Source: Lobosporangium transversale | Lineage: Eukaryota > Mortierellomycota > Mortierellomycetes > Mortierellales > Mortierellaceae | NCBI RefSeq assembly: GCF_002105155.1 | Contig: NW_019028982.1 | Coordinates: 580,501-644,500 of the forward strand | Reading direction: 5' to 3' | DNA length: 64,000 nt | Shown here: positions 1 to 12,983 of the stretch, piece after piece | Layout of the letters: every line of letters starts with the position of its first letter | How positions within the stretch are numbered: position 1 is the first letter of the stretch | Notes under the pieces: model-generated | What the model was told of the DNA's origin: nothing | The model's input: the letters and a program-made list of their open reading frames with translations, nothing else | Database searches by the model: none | Made by a program: the position numbers and the translations under genes

Positions 1-1253
1 GCCAATCATAAATATATATCGTATCTATATAAAAAGATTAAATAAACATTTTACAATTCAAAAAACTCAGTTCAGCAAGCTCTCTTTCATTTTTTTTTCT
101 TCTTTATTCTTTTTTCTTTCTTTCTGTCTTTTAATCTTTTCTATCTCCTCTTCTCTTCTGATTAAAGCAGTATAAAAATGCATCTCTTTTGGTTCTTTTT
201 CTTCTTTAACCATTCCATTCGCGTGATCTACTTTGTTTCCCTCCCCCCCTAACCAAAGCAAGTATTTATATATATATATATCTTTGAAGAGATAATGAGT
301 GAGTGAAAGAGAAAGACGACCCTCGTTTTTTTTTTTTATTTTATTTTTTTAGTTGTATAAAAATAAATAAGAAAAAGAAAAAACCTTCGCTCCCTTCTCT
401 CCTTTCATCGTTACCATTGGATGGGGTTGAAGGGGGGAGGGTGAATATATTTAAACACTGCGTATCACGTGCATTCTATCTTTAGCCATTATGTTTGTTT
501 AAAAATACCCCCCTTCTCCCAACTAACTTCATTCATTCATTTTATCCCATTCAGTTCTGTTGAACTGAATTTAATTACATGAAATAGCACGCACTTTTTT
601 TTTTATTTTTTTATTTTTTTATTTATCCATTTATTTGAGCATCCATGCACCCAACGCGCCCCACACATGCCATGCAACAAATCTCACTCGATATACATGT
701 ATATTATATATATGTATTATATATACATATTTTGAAGGAAAAGAAGAAAAGAAAAAAAAAAAACGGCATAAAAAAAAAAAAAAAACGTGCGTAATACACA
801 TGAATGTCCTTATGCAACGTGTAAAAAAAAAAAAAAAAAAAAAAGTCTAATGTGCTATATATTAATGCAATATGCTGCATGTTATACATGTGTGTGTGGC
901 AAATGGTTTTTTTTTTTTTTTTCTTTTCTTTTCTTTCTTTTTCTAACACATCTATATATACTATATATATTATATTTGTATATGCGTGTAAAATTAGAGG
1001 ATTTATTAAGAGTTATTAGGATAGAATCACTGGGACTACTAGGATTATTAGGATTATTAGGATTATTAGGATTATTAAAATTATTAGGATTATTAGGATA
1101 ATTAGGACATTAAAGCTTATTAGGATTATATTAGGAGGATGGATCGGTGATTATAAACGTATAAAACTTGGGCGTCGACACTTTCGGCGAAAGGTGTTGA
1201 TAAGCATGCTCCACCTCTTCTCTTCTTTCTCTTATCTCCATGTCGTACAACAC

Positions 1254-1297
<44 letters not shown>

Positions 1298-1393
1298 ATC
1301 TACGGCTCTCTTTCTTTCTTTCTTTCTTTCTTTCTCCCGTTGTCCGCTATTATTATATATGGCTATTATTGTTATTACTATCATTATTATTTC
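1..1393. other. Gene-poor low-complexity DNA
   Basis: No convincing gene is seen. The stretch is dominated by homopolymer runs (T or A, up to about 26), AT microsatellites and pyrimidine-rich tracts. Open frames here are translations of these repeats (poly-K, poly-F, poly-L). A 9-bp minisatellite lies inside and is listed separately. Confidence 0.6.
1031..1113. repeat. 9-bp minisatellite (AGGATTATT)n
   Basis: About eight imperfect copies of the 9-mer AGGATTATT stand head to tail, with one AAAATTATT variant unit. The unit is a multiple of three, so a spurious Leu-Leu-Gly repeat frame runs through it. There is no start or stop context that makes it look like a real gene. Confidence 0.85.
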
Positions 1394-2963
1394 CTACATG
1401 GCGACAACAGGGAGTACAACAGATTGTTGCCCAACCTCCCATGACTTCCAAATATTCTGTTTCTGGAATCGGTTGTGTAGCTGTGTCAGGAATGACCTCC
1501 CTGCTGCATAGATATCCGGATTCCTAAATGGCAAAGGTCGATTATGATCAAATGTATCCGAGCACAACGATCGGGATAGCGGCATTGACGATGAACACGA
1601 TGATGATGATGATGATGGTTCGTCCTCATTCTCTTCCTGAGCGTTCGATCCTTCGCCTTCTTTTTCTTCTACTGATGTTGATGATGCCGTTGTTGCTGCT
1701 GTAGTTGTTGTCGATGTAGCAGAGGACATTGAAAAGGATGAGGATGAAGGCGATGGTGTGGGCAAAGACTCAGACGAGGACTCGAATTGATATTCATCCT
1801 TCTCTACCTCAGGTGAGAGAGGAGACGGTGGTGTAGGTGACGAGCGATCCACAAATCGTTCTGCCAACTCGGACGGATAGGAGAAACTCAATAGACAATG
1901 ATGACTCAACCCTTCTACCTCCGGGTTCGGTTGCAGATTGACCCTTGTTACCACCAGTACCTGGTTTGCAAGCGCGTTCCTTCCATTGTCCTGATCCTCA
2001 TCCTCATCCTCTGCTCCATCATCATTAAACTCTTCTGAATCTGAATCTGAATCCGCTGTCCCTACTCTTCTTCCTGCCCCACTGCTATATCGTCGGCCAA
2101 GTCCCGGTAGGACATAATTGACAGGATAGCTCAGCAACCATCCTGTCAATGTTACTAACGAGAGTTTGTTGGGCACAATTAGAGGCTGATATGACTGTTC
2201 AGCTTGATCCCATGATTTTATCCTCCGCTCAATCTCTGGTAATAACACATCGCGAACGTAATCTTCCAAAGCTCTATAACGATTACAAGGCATCTGTTGA
2301 AGAAAAGGATGAAAAGAAAGAAAGAAAGGGGGGGGATGAGTCAATCAATGTGCGTCGGGAAAGATTCTTTCTAGAAGAAAAAAAAAAAGAAAAAAAAAAA
2401 AAAAAAAGAAAAAAAAACCTACAATTTCAGGTTGTGACAGATGATGATCCACATTGACAAAGACGCGTTGAAGACCCTTGGGCGATCCTGTGAGATAATC
2501 ATGAATGTCCTGTAACAGCAATTGACGATGGATAATAAACACATGATCTTCTCCAATGCTCAACAAGTCCAATTCATTAAACCTGGCAGACTAATTGATC
2601 CACAAAGCGTATTGTTTTATAGGAGGGAAAAAAAAAAAAAAAAAATGGAAATGGGGAAATGGATTAGTAAAAGAATGGTTGTTGTGCGCAACGCAACGTC
2701 CTTTTAATGTTTGTGAAACAAAAAGAAAAAGTTTCTTATTTTTTGAGAGCAAAAAAAGAAAAGATTTTCCTCTCGGTAATGTTTTTGAGAACCGTGCTTA
2801 GAAATCAAAAAAGCAGAAATGTGAAGGCAAAGGCAAAGGCAAAGGCAAATTACGCGCTTATCACCAATATTCATATATACATGTACATACATGATGGAAA
2901 AGAGATTGAAACCTTTCGATATCATTCTCATTCAGGAACAATTGATCGACCAAGGATGCTGAT
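1394..2963 (-). CDS. UPF0739/C1orf74-like (DUF4504) protein, spliced
   Basis: Three exons can be joined in frame on the minus strand: 2963..2891 (5' end open), 2590..2423 (56 codons) and 2293..1394 (299 codons plus stop). Donors are GTATGT and GTAGGT; acceptors read ATTAG and CAACAG. The spliced protein has a segment LSLVTLTGWLLSYPVNYVL just after an acidic/aromatic helix, which resembles the LTGWLLGYPV-type core of the C1orf74 (UPF0739) family. The preceding exon (IGEDHVFIIHRQLLLQDIHDYL) fits the family's N-terminal strand. A long Ser/Glu-rich insertion sits in the second half of the last exon, and the C-terminus FLTQLHNRFQKQNIWKSWEV fits the family end. The biochemical role of the family is unknown. 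The first coding exon with the true ATG was not found; it must lie upstream of about 2970. Family assignment is from memory of motifs. Confidence 0.55.
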
Positions 2964-3048
2964 CTAGTGAATAATAAATAGAAAAGAAGAAAAACACAAG
3001 TATTTATGTCTGTTAGTCGACAAGAAATTCATTCATTCATATAAACCA

Positions 3049-3109
3049 GAAGAAGAAGAAGAAGAAGAAGAAGAAGAAGAAGAAGAAGAAGAAAAAGAAG
3101 AAGAAGAAA
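3049..3109. repeat. (GAA)n trinucleotide repeat
   Basis: About 18-20 GAA units with two A-rich interruptions, followed by a further purine-only stretch. It is a polypurine strand of more than 100 bases. Confidence 0.9.
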
Positions 3110-3431
3110 AAGTAGAGAAAGAAGAGAAGGAGAAGGAAGAGAAGGAGGATTGATATTAAAGTTGAAGCAGAAATATTAAAATCCTGTGAAAACCAATTGT
3201 GGAGCCCACGTTTCCTTCTTCTTTTTTTCCTTCTACATTGTCAACTCTTATCTCCACGATCAAAAGAAGAAGAAGAAGAAGAAGTAGAAGAAAAAAAAAA
3301 AAAAAAAAAAAAAAAGGTGGAGATGACAAAGTGAATGAAAGATAAGCAATTGAGCAAGATATAATATGACTCGAACATGTAAGATATACACATTCATATG
3401 AATGCATGAATGGATGAATGAATGTGTTGAT

Positions 3432-3462
<31 letters not shown>

Positions 3463-4024
3463 AATGAACGGATAGACTATGATCCGATCGGCATATTTTT
3501 TAAAGTTCCCGCCTCTCTCTCTCTCTCTCTCTCTCCTCTCCTCTCCTCTCACACTCTTTTCCCTCTTCTCTTCCTCTTCTCTTCCTCTTCTCTTCTCTTT
3601 CAGTATTGCTTATGACCCTTCCAATGAACGATGGACAAAAATGTAATATCCGCGAAGCAATTTAACTTTTTTTCTTTTTTCTTTTTCTTTTTTTTTTTTT
3701 ACCTTAAACCTGCAGCAATGCAAATAATATCTATCAATTGAATGTTTCAAAAGAAAAAAGAAAAAAGAAAAAAAAAAAAAAAAAAGAAAGGTCAGTTTAG
3801 TCAATGGATGGATGAGTTGGGGGAAAAGAAGTGTAACATTTAGGTTGTAGCATTGTGTTCAATCAAAAGAGAAATAGAAATGATAATAATAATAAAAAAA
3901 ATCTCCAAAATCTCTCCATTCCTGTTCGCTTTGTAATCAATGGCAACTGCACATACCATGCCATGCATTGCCATGCATAGCGTGTTTTTTTTTTTTTTTT
4001 TTTTTTTTATCGTTGTATGCGTGC

Positions 4025-4026
<2 letters not shown>

Positions 4027-4093
<67 letters not shown>
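4027..4093. repeat. (AG)n dinucleotide repeat, about 33 units
   Basis: An uninterrupted AG run, the longest perfect dinucleotide array in the window, directly preceded by a poly(T) run of more than 20 bases at about 3985-4008. Confidence 0.95.
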
Positions 4094-4098
<5 letters not shown>

Positions 4099-4440
4099 GG
4101 AAAAATAAAATAAAAATAATAATAATGTTAATGTACCATTTGCCAATGAGATTTGTGCAGCGTGATTGATCCGCTTCTTTAGAACAAGTCGGACAGTTCC
4201 GAGTGCATCCTCAAAATATGATCCGTCCATTGTCAAAATGAATATGTGTAATGGTAAAAAGGCTATTATCAAGTATTTAAAAACAATGGATGCTATCCGA
4301 AAGGGAAGGAAAGGAAAAGCGGAGCGAATTGTTTAAAAAAAAAAAATTGAAAATTGAAAATTGAAAATTGGAAGGAGATGTTGCTTAAGAATGAAGAAGA
4401 CTCTATGGTAAAAGAAAAGATGAACTACTTGAGGAAGGGA

Positions 4441-4494
4441 GGAATGGAAGGAAAGGAAAGGAAAGGAAAGGAAAGGAAAGGAAAGGAAAGGAAA
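4441..4494. repeat. (GGAAA)n pentanucleotide repeat
   Basis: About ten tandem GGAAA units, continuing into degenerate GAAGAAA and GAATGAA purine repeats up to about 4545. The whole stretch is one polypurine tract. Confidence 0.9.
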
Positions 4495-4811
4495 GAAGAA
4501 AGAAGAAAGAAGAAGAAAGAAGAATGAAGAATGAAGAATGAAGAAGTAAAAAGTAAAAAGTAAAAAAAAATTAAAAAGATGTTAAGGAGATAAGATTGGT
4601 CAGGCACCAAATGTTGAGAGTGGTTTTGATTGATGAGCAAAAAAAATAAAAAATAAAAAATAAAAAATAAAAAATAAAACATAAAAAATAAAAAAATGTT
4701 TAAAAAAGGGAGGACTTTTATATCGATCTGAGCACACAGCTGTGGCTTGACGATGGACGATGAATAAGGGCTTTACTACTAAAGTCCAACTTGTAGTCAA
4801 ATCATCAAGCC

Positions 4812-4892
4812 CTATTCAAGTCAAGTCAAGCCAAGTCAAGCCCGAATCAAGTCAAGCCAAGTCAAATCAAGTCAGCTCAAGCCAGGCTTTGG
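4812..4892. repeat. Degenerate CAAGT/CAAGC satellite
   Basis: Imperfect 5-10 bp units of CAAGT, CAAGCC and CAAAT type repeat for about 80 bp. A similar CTCAAGAT/CTCAAGGT-type stretch occurs around 47140-47200. Confidence 0.7.
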
Positions 4893-5539
4893 AAGGAATC
4901 GTCAAGCCCAAAAGGCTGTAGATAACCATCGCCACAATAATAAAAACCAACCCAACAATGGGATCTTTCTCAATTGAAACTTGTTTCTTTTTTACCTCAG
5001 CCATCATTGCAAAAAAGCATCTCTGTAAAAGAGCTTTTTTTTTTTTATTATTTTATTTTACTTATTCGCCTTATTGGTACTGTTGGCTCCTTTTTTTTCT
5101 TTCTTTTTTTTCCCCTCTCGATACAATGAGCTAAAAGAGGAACTTGCTGGATCTAATAAACGTTGGGGAAAAGAGCACTTACTCTGGTAGATTCTTTTTA
5201 TTTTTCCTTTTAGCCAAAAAAAAAAAAAAAAAAAAAAAAGCGTCAAAGGGAATAACCACAAGAAATAAAAAAGAATAAAGCCTTGATGAATCAGATGGGC
5301 TGTTCATTGTTCATTGTTCATTGTTCATTGACTACAACATTTGCGCCGCACTAGAGGCTTTATTGTCAATACATACTCAGACTTGTAGACTTGTGGAAAG
5401 CTGGAAATAAATAAAAAAAAAGCGCTTTTGACTGAAACCAGCTCTGCTCACTCTGCAGTATCGATTACTCGGCCATTAATGATGGTTAAAACAAAAACAA
5501 AACAAAAAAAAGATTGCCCCAAACGAAAGCCTTTCTACG

Positions 5540-5575
<36 letters not shown>

Positions 5576-5729
5576 CAATCCTTCGCGCGTCCTAAATAGG
5601 GCAGGTCGATGTATGACAGAAAAAAAAAGGTCCGGAATAGATTTGTTTAACGTTGTCAAAAAAGGTGCTCTTTTTTTAAAAATGACCGAAAAATCCTCCC
5701 CAAAGTTAGAAATGCTCGACGCTCATCTT

Positions 5730-5769
<40 letters not shown>

Positions 5770-6674
5770 TATCCCTAGCAACCTTAACATTTAGAACGAC
5801 GTAGAGCCAGTTTGCAAAAAAAAAATAAAAAAATAAAATAAAAAAGTGAACAATAACAACAACAACAACAACAAAAAAGAAAAAAGATCTGCAGTCTATT
5901 CCTTTTTTTTTTTTTCTTTTTCTTTTTTTTTTTCTTTTACAAACACATGCCAAAGCTTTGTAAAAATAACTCTAGAGGCTAACCTGCTTCTCTCTTTCTT
6001 AGTTCTTTGAAAAGAACGATGACTCTTATGTTCCGCATTGCACCGCATCATAACTGCATCGTAACCGCACCAAAAAAAAAAAAAAAAAAAAAAGCAATCA
6101 CGAGTGCGAGCATGAAGGAACAATGGGAACAATGGGAACAATAAGAATGGGAATACTTTCAAACGCGATAGATAATGGATAATAGTTAGTCAAGATGACA
6201 ATTTATCATCTTTTCATCCCAAAGTTGTATACCAAAATAGATTTGTTAGTACCATCTCTATGCCATATCCGATTAATGCTGTCCATTTGTAAAAGGGCTG
6301 CGCAACGGTGAAAGGAATGAATGACAAAATATTTGTATTTGTCTGTGGCGGGAAGCACTGCCTTCCCCTCCCTCCTTCTCTTGAACACCATTAATCCAAA
6401 AACAAACAAAAAAAAAAAAAAAAAAAAAAAGGAAAAGCCCAAATTACAAAGTGAATGTTTTTTTCTCTTACGTATATTCATTCGTCAGCTACTTTTTTTT
6501 TTTTTTTTTTTTTTTTTTTGTTTTTTTGCAACATCAAGCCAACAGAAGGCTCAGGTCAAGTTTTATTTTTAAAAGCAACCTGAACAGAGCTGCATTGATA
6601 TCTTGCATAATATACCGCACAGGGCTTTTTTCCTGCCCTGTGAAGCGTCCCAGATCAATTGTTTGTCTCTTCAT

Positions 6675-7036
6675 TCAAGGTAGTGGTGCTCTAGCGATAA
6701 AGGTAGGTGTTTTTGAAAGTTCGGTCACCCTTGGTAGGCCCATACTCTTTCCTCGGCTCGTATTCTCCTCTTCATCAGCTTGGTTAATTTCGTGGACGTC
6801 ACTAGTTTTGAACCGTTCCAATGAGTCTCCCAAACGAGGGCCCTTTAGAGAGTCAACTATAGAAAAAAAAAAAGAACGATCCTAAGTTTAGAGCAATGAG
6901 ATATGCGTTTGATGATCACGGAGTCTAGTACCAGGGACTAGAGGCAAAAAGATGTCCTTTTCGTGATGAGAGAGCTTACCGTATGGCGTCACTACAACCT
7001 TAATTGGCCTACGATGTATCGACGTCTTCAAGTTGG
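6675..7036 (-). CDS. Unidentified gene, last two exons
   Basis: Two minus-strand exons, 7036..6980 and 6856..6675, are joined by a 123-nt intron with GTAAGC donor and CTATAG acceptor, and the frame is continuous across it (phase 1). The peptide begins NLKTSIHRRPIKVVVTPY, is followed by an acidic hydrophilic stretch and ends KTPTFIARAPLP before TGA. No domain is recognised. The upstream exon is uncertain. An exon ending AAAA|GTAAAC near 7218 would match in phase, but three reading frames look equally plausible there. It could be a pseudogene. The good splice sites and non-repetitive composition amid low-complexity DNA support a real gene. Confidence 0.4.
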
Positions 7037-9775
7037 CTAATTTAGAACAGAGGCCAACTCATGGCAAATGAAGCTGGTAGACAGATAAATGCCCTATACT
7101 CAGGCTGGACTGATGGCATGGATCCAGGAGGAGTCTGATAGACTCTTTTTGAGACTTCTTCGCCCGCTCATTCCTCTTTTCCTCACAAGTTCACAGCCAC
7201 CATCAACGATTTTCTTCCTATTTTGAGTTTACTTTTAATGTTGCCGAAAAGCCAGTATTGGTGTAGACACATTTTCCTTCTCCTTCCTGAACAAAGCTTC
7301 CACCACAGCCAGCATTGTCTGTCTCTCTCGAATGAGGAAGCACTCACGAGGGAAAGAAAAAGATTGTAATGGGAGGTTAAATTATACAAGATGCAGTGAA
7401 AGGATGGAGAGATCACTGGTGGTGTTTTGTGAATGCAACTTTTTTGTTTCTTGGGAATATGAAAGTAGAAAGGTATAAGGAAAATATATAATATATATAT
7501 CACGCGCGTAATAGCAGCGTTAATAATAATCAGATTTCCAAATTTCCTAGGATCAGATGATCCTAGGATAGACTATCACATCTTCAAACATCGCGGCCAC
7601 AATATTCAGAGAAAACTTTGTTTTAGTGGTCGTCTATGTTTATTTTCCCATGAGAGTCCATGAGAATCCATAAGGATGATAGTTTGCGATTGGGAGAGTA
7701 TAAAAAAAAAAACAAAACAAAAAAAAAAGATTATCAAATCAACCTAAAAGTATATATATATAATATCCATTCAAAATGGATGGAGGAGAACTATCCAACA
7801 AACTATAACAACCAAGTATGTTTATAATAACAAATAAACAACAGCAACAACAAAAAATCGTCTGGAGTTTGGAGTTTGGAAGAATATGTGTATATTTCTA
7901 GATGATGATGATGATGCTGATGCTGATGCTGATAAGTAGGAAATGATGGACAGAAAACGCTGCATGGATGTGCAAGGATAAAATGGCCCATGAAGCTTTT
8001 TTTTTTTTCTATAATAGATATAAAAGCCATTTGTCAATGAATGATAATGGCCGACGATCATAATGACAATATGTATATATGTAATGACATTTATTATATA
8101 ATATATCATACTAAAACCGATTTTATATTGTTCATAATGAGAATAGGGTAACGGCTATATCTCTTGTCTTTATTCTTTATTCAAAAAAAAAAAAAAAAAA
8201 AAAAAAAAAATGAAAGAAGAGAATGAAAAAATGGAATGTTTGGATTAGAAGAAGAACAATAGCGCACGTAACACATTCTCATGAACAATTTTTTATCAAA
8301 GTTAATCATATATACATGTATTATATATATATACTATCATCGTATTCTATATTCATGTACATACTCCATTCTATCCTTCTCTGTTTGTTTTATTTTGAGA
8401 ATAGGTTAATGAACATTCCTTTAGAATGGGCGTAAAAAAACAACAGCAACAACAGAGGCGCTAGCGTGTTTGTTTTCTGTCAATGTGTGGGGAAAAAAGG
8501 CGCCTTGATGGGATCTTGGATCTTGGATAACTGATAATCTATTTACATCCATACATCTGTTCTACACATCATGTATATATATATATATGTATATATATAT
8601 TATATGGGGGCACAGTTCCTTATTTTAGTCCTTAGTTTAGTTTAAGGAAACCCAAGTTCATAGAATGCAGAGGATCCCAAGTTCTTTAGTATGATCAGCA
8701 AATGATTTTGTTTGTGAGATCGATCTAAAGGGTAAAATAAGATTAATTCAGCCTAAAAAAAAACCGAGAACATCGAGGGAAGATGTCTAAATACAGCAAA
8801 CATGCAATATGTATATATATATTATATATATATTTATAATACATTATATATATAATATAATATAATATATAATCATGTTATATTAAACATGAGAACGGGA
8901 CCTGAAATACTTTGATGCGTTATGACGAAAGTTATCGAACTCCAATCCAGGTCGAGTGAGGTCGAAATGATGGTGCATAGTGAGCGGGGTTTCTTTTTTG
9001 CACACACACACACACACACACATACACACGCTTGATGGTGTCAATGTTCAGAAGATGCATGAGATTACAGAGAAAAAAGGATGAATGTTAATCTACGGCA
9101 TACAGTATGAATCTCTCCTATCTGCAGAAAAAAAAAGAGCCGCCGTTCTGGACACAATTTTGTACATTCATGTAGACAGCGCATGTGAGAGCATCGGATT
9201 TAGAGAATACAAGGAACCGACGTAGAATAGATGAAGTAACATTTTGTTTATTTATCCTGCAGGCGCCTTTTGTGCGACTCGCGCGTGTGATCAGACTAGG
9301 AACCAGCCAATCGCATTAGAAACCTTCTTGACAAGGCTCTCGAAGGAAAAGGGTTACATATACACGTTGAACTGGTTTTCTTCATATTCTACCTCTTTGT
9401 TTCATTAGGACTTTCTTCATTCTAGAATCGGTAATATATATATATATATATATATAATAAAAAGGTGAAATAGCAACAAAGAAAAGGTAGAAAGAAAGGA
9501 AAGGAGGAAAGAGTGGAAGAAGTGTAATTTTGGCAATGGTAATGACAACGAGATTAAGATTAAGAACGAGGACGAGAATGAAGAAAACTTGTTTGATAAT
9601 AATGTCGACATGCAAGGAAATACCCTTGCATGTCCATGGAAAGGAAGAAAAAAAAAAAAAAAAAAAAAAAAAAACGTTTGGTCCCCCAACAATAGCAATA
9701 GCAATAGCAAATCAACTTGCCATCTATTCGCTGTAGGCATTTTCCCAACGTATGATCCTGTGAAAATACTCTTTT

Positions 9776-9814
<39 letters not shown>

Positions 9815-10390
9815 GAATTTTATATATGCTATTTACTGTTTACTGTCTATTGTTTTTCATTTTTGCATCGCCCCGCAATCCGCTCCTTGCATGGACCTCG
9901 TTGTTGTGACATGGATACAAAACAAAAAATAAAATAAAAAGCGATTATCAAGATTGGCAAAAGATGGGGTGATATGTGTGTATACATGAACATGTACAGC
10001 ATTGTATATGCACACGAGATAAATATTATACTGTATTCTTGACAAGGTTGACTTTGAGGAAACATTCTGAATAGAAACATGGTGAGAACCATAACTTGGC
10101 CAATGATGTAGCATATACTGGAAGGAGCAAAAGTTGAATAATCAGCTTATTTGAAGCACATGGTTAATTTGGGAGAGCCTTTCTGCTCTGTTCCTCTTGC
10201 TCCTTTTCTGTAAGGTTTATTACAAAGAAATCAAAAAAGGTGACTGACTTGCTTTTTTTTTTTTTTTTTTTTTTTTTGCCGCTGGATTGCCATTGGTTGG
10301 CTGGGGAATGCAAGAAGCACGCGGTTGTGTGAACACAAAGCAGAGCATTAGGCATTTATCCATATCTCCCATGGTGGCATTCCTCGCCAG
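7037..10390. other. Gene-poor, microsatellite-rich DNA
   Basis: No supported gene is seen apart from a possible upstream exon of the preceding gene near 7218-7320. AT-rich microsatellites occur at about 8570-8600, 8810-8880 and 9433-9454, a (CA)n run at about 9001-9022 and a (TTA)n run at about 9786-9817. Short open frames are repeat translations. Confidence 0.5.
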
Positions 10391-10700
10391 TATCTGTACC
10401 ATCAATCCTTTAGTGATACTCGAGACTTTCTGACGCCCTAGGTTAGTCCTCAGTTTTTTTTTCTTTTTCTTTTTCTTTTTCTTTTTCTTTTTTTTTTCTC
10501 GGTACGATAGAAGAATGAAGTAAGGGTGGGCAGGAGAGAGCTACTAGCTCGGATAATGGATGTGAAGACTGCTTTCCCCCATACTCCATAATAAACACAT
10601 CTGCAAGGGATGATCGCACAAACAAACCGTTGTTTCCACATTGCCAGTATCCTTTTTTTATTTGTGTATATGTAAATGTGTATGCAATATATATATCTGG
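10390..10700. repeat. Dispersed repeat, copy 1
   Basis: Shares ordered blocks with the copy at 17790-18125: AGTGATACTCGAG/AGTAATGCTCGAG, then CCCTAGG, GTAAGGGTGG, CTACTAGCTCGRATAATGG, CAAGGGATGRTCGCACA, and TTTATTTGTGTRTA before a final ATGCAATATAT. A third, shorter copy lies at about 39535-39660. No coding capacity is seen. The block CTCGRATAATGG recalls a Pol III B box, so a SINE origin is possible but unproven. Confidence 0.55.
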
Positions 10701-11247
10701 ACTAGATTCAATCAATCAAGGGACCTAGAACAGAAGAAGGCCCTGCCGCCTTGCCTTTGTTCTTCTCTGTTTGCTGTTTGCTGTTTGCTTGATAGTTGTT
10801 TATTGCTTGTTTGTTTTCTGTTGTCCTGTGTTGGGACCATGGTATGCTTGTTATTTTAATTTTTTTAGAGTCTGGCCAATGACAAGGCTCAACTAGCTTG
10901 ATTCCCATCAGATGTCGCCATCGATTCTCCGTGGAGGGTTGAGGAGACCCATGTTGGTATTGCACATGTCTGTTTTGTATTTTTGCTTTCCATCGCTTTA
11001 TTCTTTGTAGTTTGTAGCCGTTTAGTCGGCTTAGGCCCAACCCTGGTGCATGATTGTTTGACATATCATGACTGGGCACCAACAGACGATTACCCACCAC
11101 CTTTTCCATCAGATTCAAACAAAAATATGAAAATAATGATACAAATATTCATTCATATATACAAGGAAGAAGAGAGATTGGCCCTACAAAATGTCATGGG
11201 GAATGCAAACGCTGCAATAGTATATATCATGCATCCGCAGTAATTCT

Positions 11248-11249
<2 letters not shown>

Positions 11250-11308
<59 letters not shown>
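11250..11308. repeat. T-run/A-run perfect palindrome
   Basis: About 30 T directly followed by about 28 A, able to form an uninterrupted hairpin. Copy B of the duplication has no long run here (around 28398), so the tract arose or expanded after duplication. Confidence 0.85.
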
Positions 11309-12983
11309 TAGCTCAAGTGGTGGGAAGTTGCTCCGTGTTCACATAAACGAAAGCGCTGATGGGAAGGTATATAGAGGAACAGAATATATTTTAGAAATGA
11401 ATTGGATAATCCACTCTCCATTCCATCCCTGTTTACATTTATTCTCATGTTTATTTACACTTTAGTATTTGAATAACTTGATAGATTGATAAAGGTAATA
11501 GATGACTCCCAAGTTATATATATATATATATACTTTAATTTCATTTCCAATAAACAACAAACAAAGAACTGACCTCATTGGCTCTGCGACCCGGACGCGC
11601 CTTTCCCTGGAATAGCCATGGAGAACACTCGACTTGAAATCAATTAATGGATTAACGAATGAATGAAATAGATATTAAATAAACCATAAACCCATATCAT
11701 TTAAACTGAGAAAGAGAAAAAAACGTAACGGTCCATGCCAAACAACAAACAATAGGCTGGGAATGCCAATAGGGAAAGACAGCAGACAAGAGATTTGCCT
11801 TCATCGGATGCTTATCACTGCACTCTTTCATTCGTGCGTCAAAGTCATTCCAACTCCATTTGGGATAGTCTTTTTTTTCTATTCTTTCGCAGAGTGAAAT
11901 ATATATGTAAATGTATATGTAATAAAATATATTACATACTTTATGAGATCTTCATTATCCTTGCTATTTTCAGATCGGTTCACGATCATAATTAATGATG
12001 TATCTCTCCTCTGTCCGTGTGTGGTATTGTCTCTGTTGCCAACACAGATACATCCATACCATACTATACAGATGTATAATGTGTCTGTGTTGCAAATGTC
12101 TGTTCGCGACAATGAGAAGAGTCAAGAGAGCATATCTCTGACCCTGCAACAGCTGGCTCACATTTATTTATTACAATTTGTATACATTGTTTCGTTTGGG
12201 CTTGCGGGATAGTCCCCGACATCCTCTTCCGATTCCTCATTAAATATTCATTTGTAAAAATGCATTGCAATTAATACTGCATCTTCTGTTACTCTTGTGT
12301 GCATTGTTGTAAATGGAAAGGGTCTTTCTCCATCTCATTTCTCGCGTCATACCTCATCAAACTTCCTTCTCCCTTGCATAACATTTAATAGGGTCCAAAC
12401 CATATTCTCTGTTCTTTGTCATGTCGGCTGATGAAATAAAAAAATAAAAAAATAAAAAGAGACAGGTTCCGTCTAATAGAATAAACGGCTAAGGATGTGA
12501 TAGATTTTCCGAGAGGATAGACATGAATGAAGCGTTCAGTTGTTACACGCCGAGATGACATTGATTGTGCTCAGAATATATTTCAGCATGCAATAGACAG
12601 AGAGGAGTAGACAGATAAAAGAAAGACATTCACTTCTGGTTGGTCTCAATCTAACCAAGCTGGAATGGGCTACATGGACCAATGCGCCATGGATCACTTC
12701 AATAACATGTTTAAAATAATAATAACAAGAGACACATGCAGGTTGCCTGCAAAAGAAGGCCTAGCATTTTTTATTCAAATGTGAGGACATGCATATTTTC
12801 TGCGCTTTGTGTATTTCCCAGGGCAAGAAACCGAAAGTTAAAGCCTGATCAGCAGGGCAAAACAAACAAACAAAACCAGTATTTATTTCATATTACTTAT
12901 TAAATACATGTTTATTATGCAGAGAGATATTGTATACTTTTTCATACATTCTTAACCAATGTCGCTAATAAATGTTTATATTA

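Larger units (their letters stand above)
2964..6674. other. Intergenic DNA rich in simple repeats
   Basis: No gene is recognised. The stretch holds (GAA)n at 3049-3109, (AG)n at 4027-4093, (GGAAA)n at 4441-4494, AAAAAAT-type repeats at 4627-4690, a degenerate CAAGT satellite at 4812-4892, TTCATTG repeats near 5303-5331 and poly(T)/poly(A) runs throughout. The missing first exon of the C1orf74-like gene probably lies at its left edge. Confidence 0.6.

Noticed and set aside
635-1101. Several open frames of 70-105 codons rich in Lys, Phe and Leu
   Set aside because: They translate poly(A), poly(T) and the AGGATTATT minisatellite in different frames; there is no gene-like context.
3937-4272. 111-codon minus-strand frame with a long Leu-Ser repeat
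   Set aside because: It is the (AG)n microsatellite read as (CT)n; nothing outside the repeat looks coding.
10708-11118. 136-codon minus-strand frame at the start of duplication copy A
   Set aside because: The homologous region in copy B is frameshifted and diverged, and the peptide has no domain; more likely repeat-derived.
11795-12270. Set of short open frames that are identical in both duplicated segments
   Set aside because: Identity follows from DNA identity of the copies. The frames overlap on both strands and none has a recognisable domain. Kept as a non-coding finding instead.
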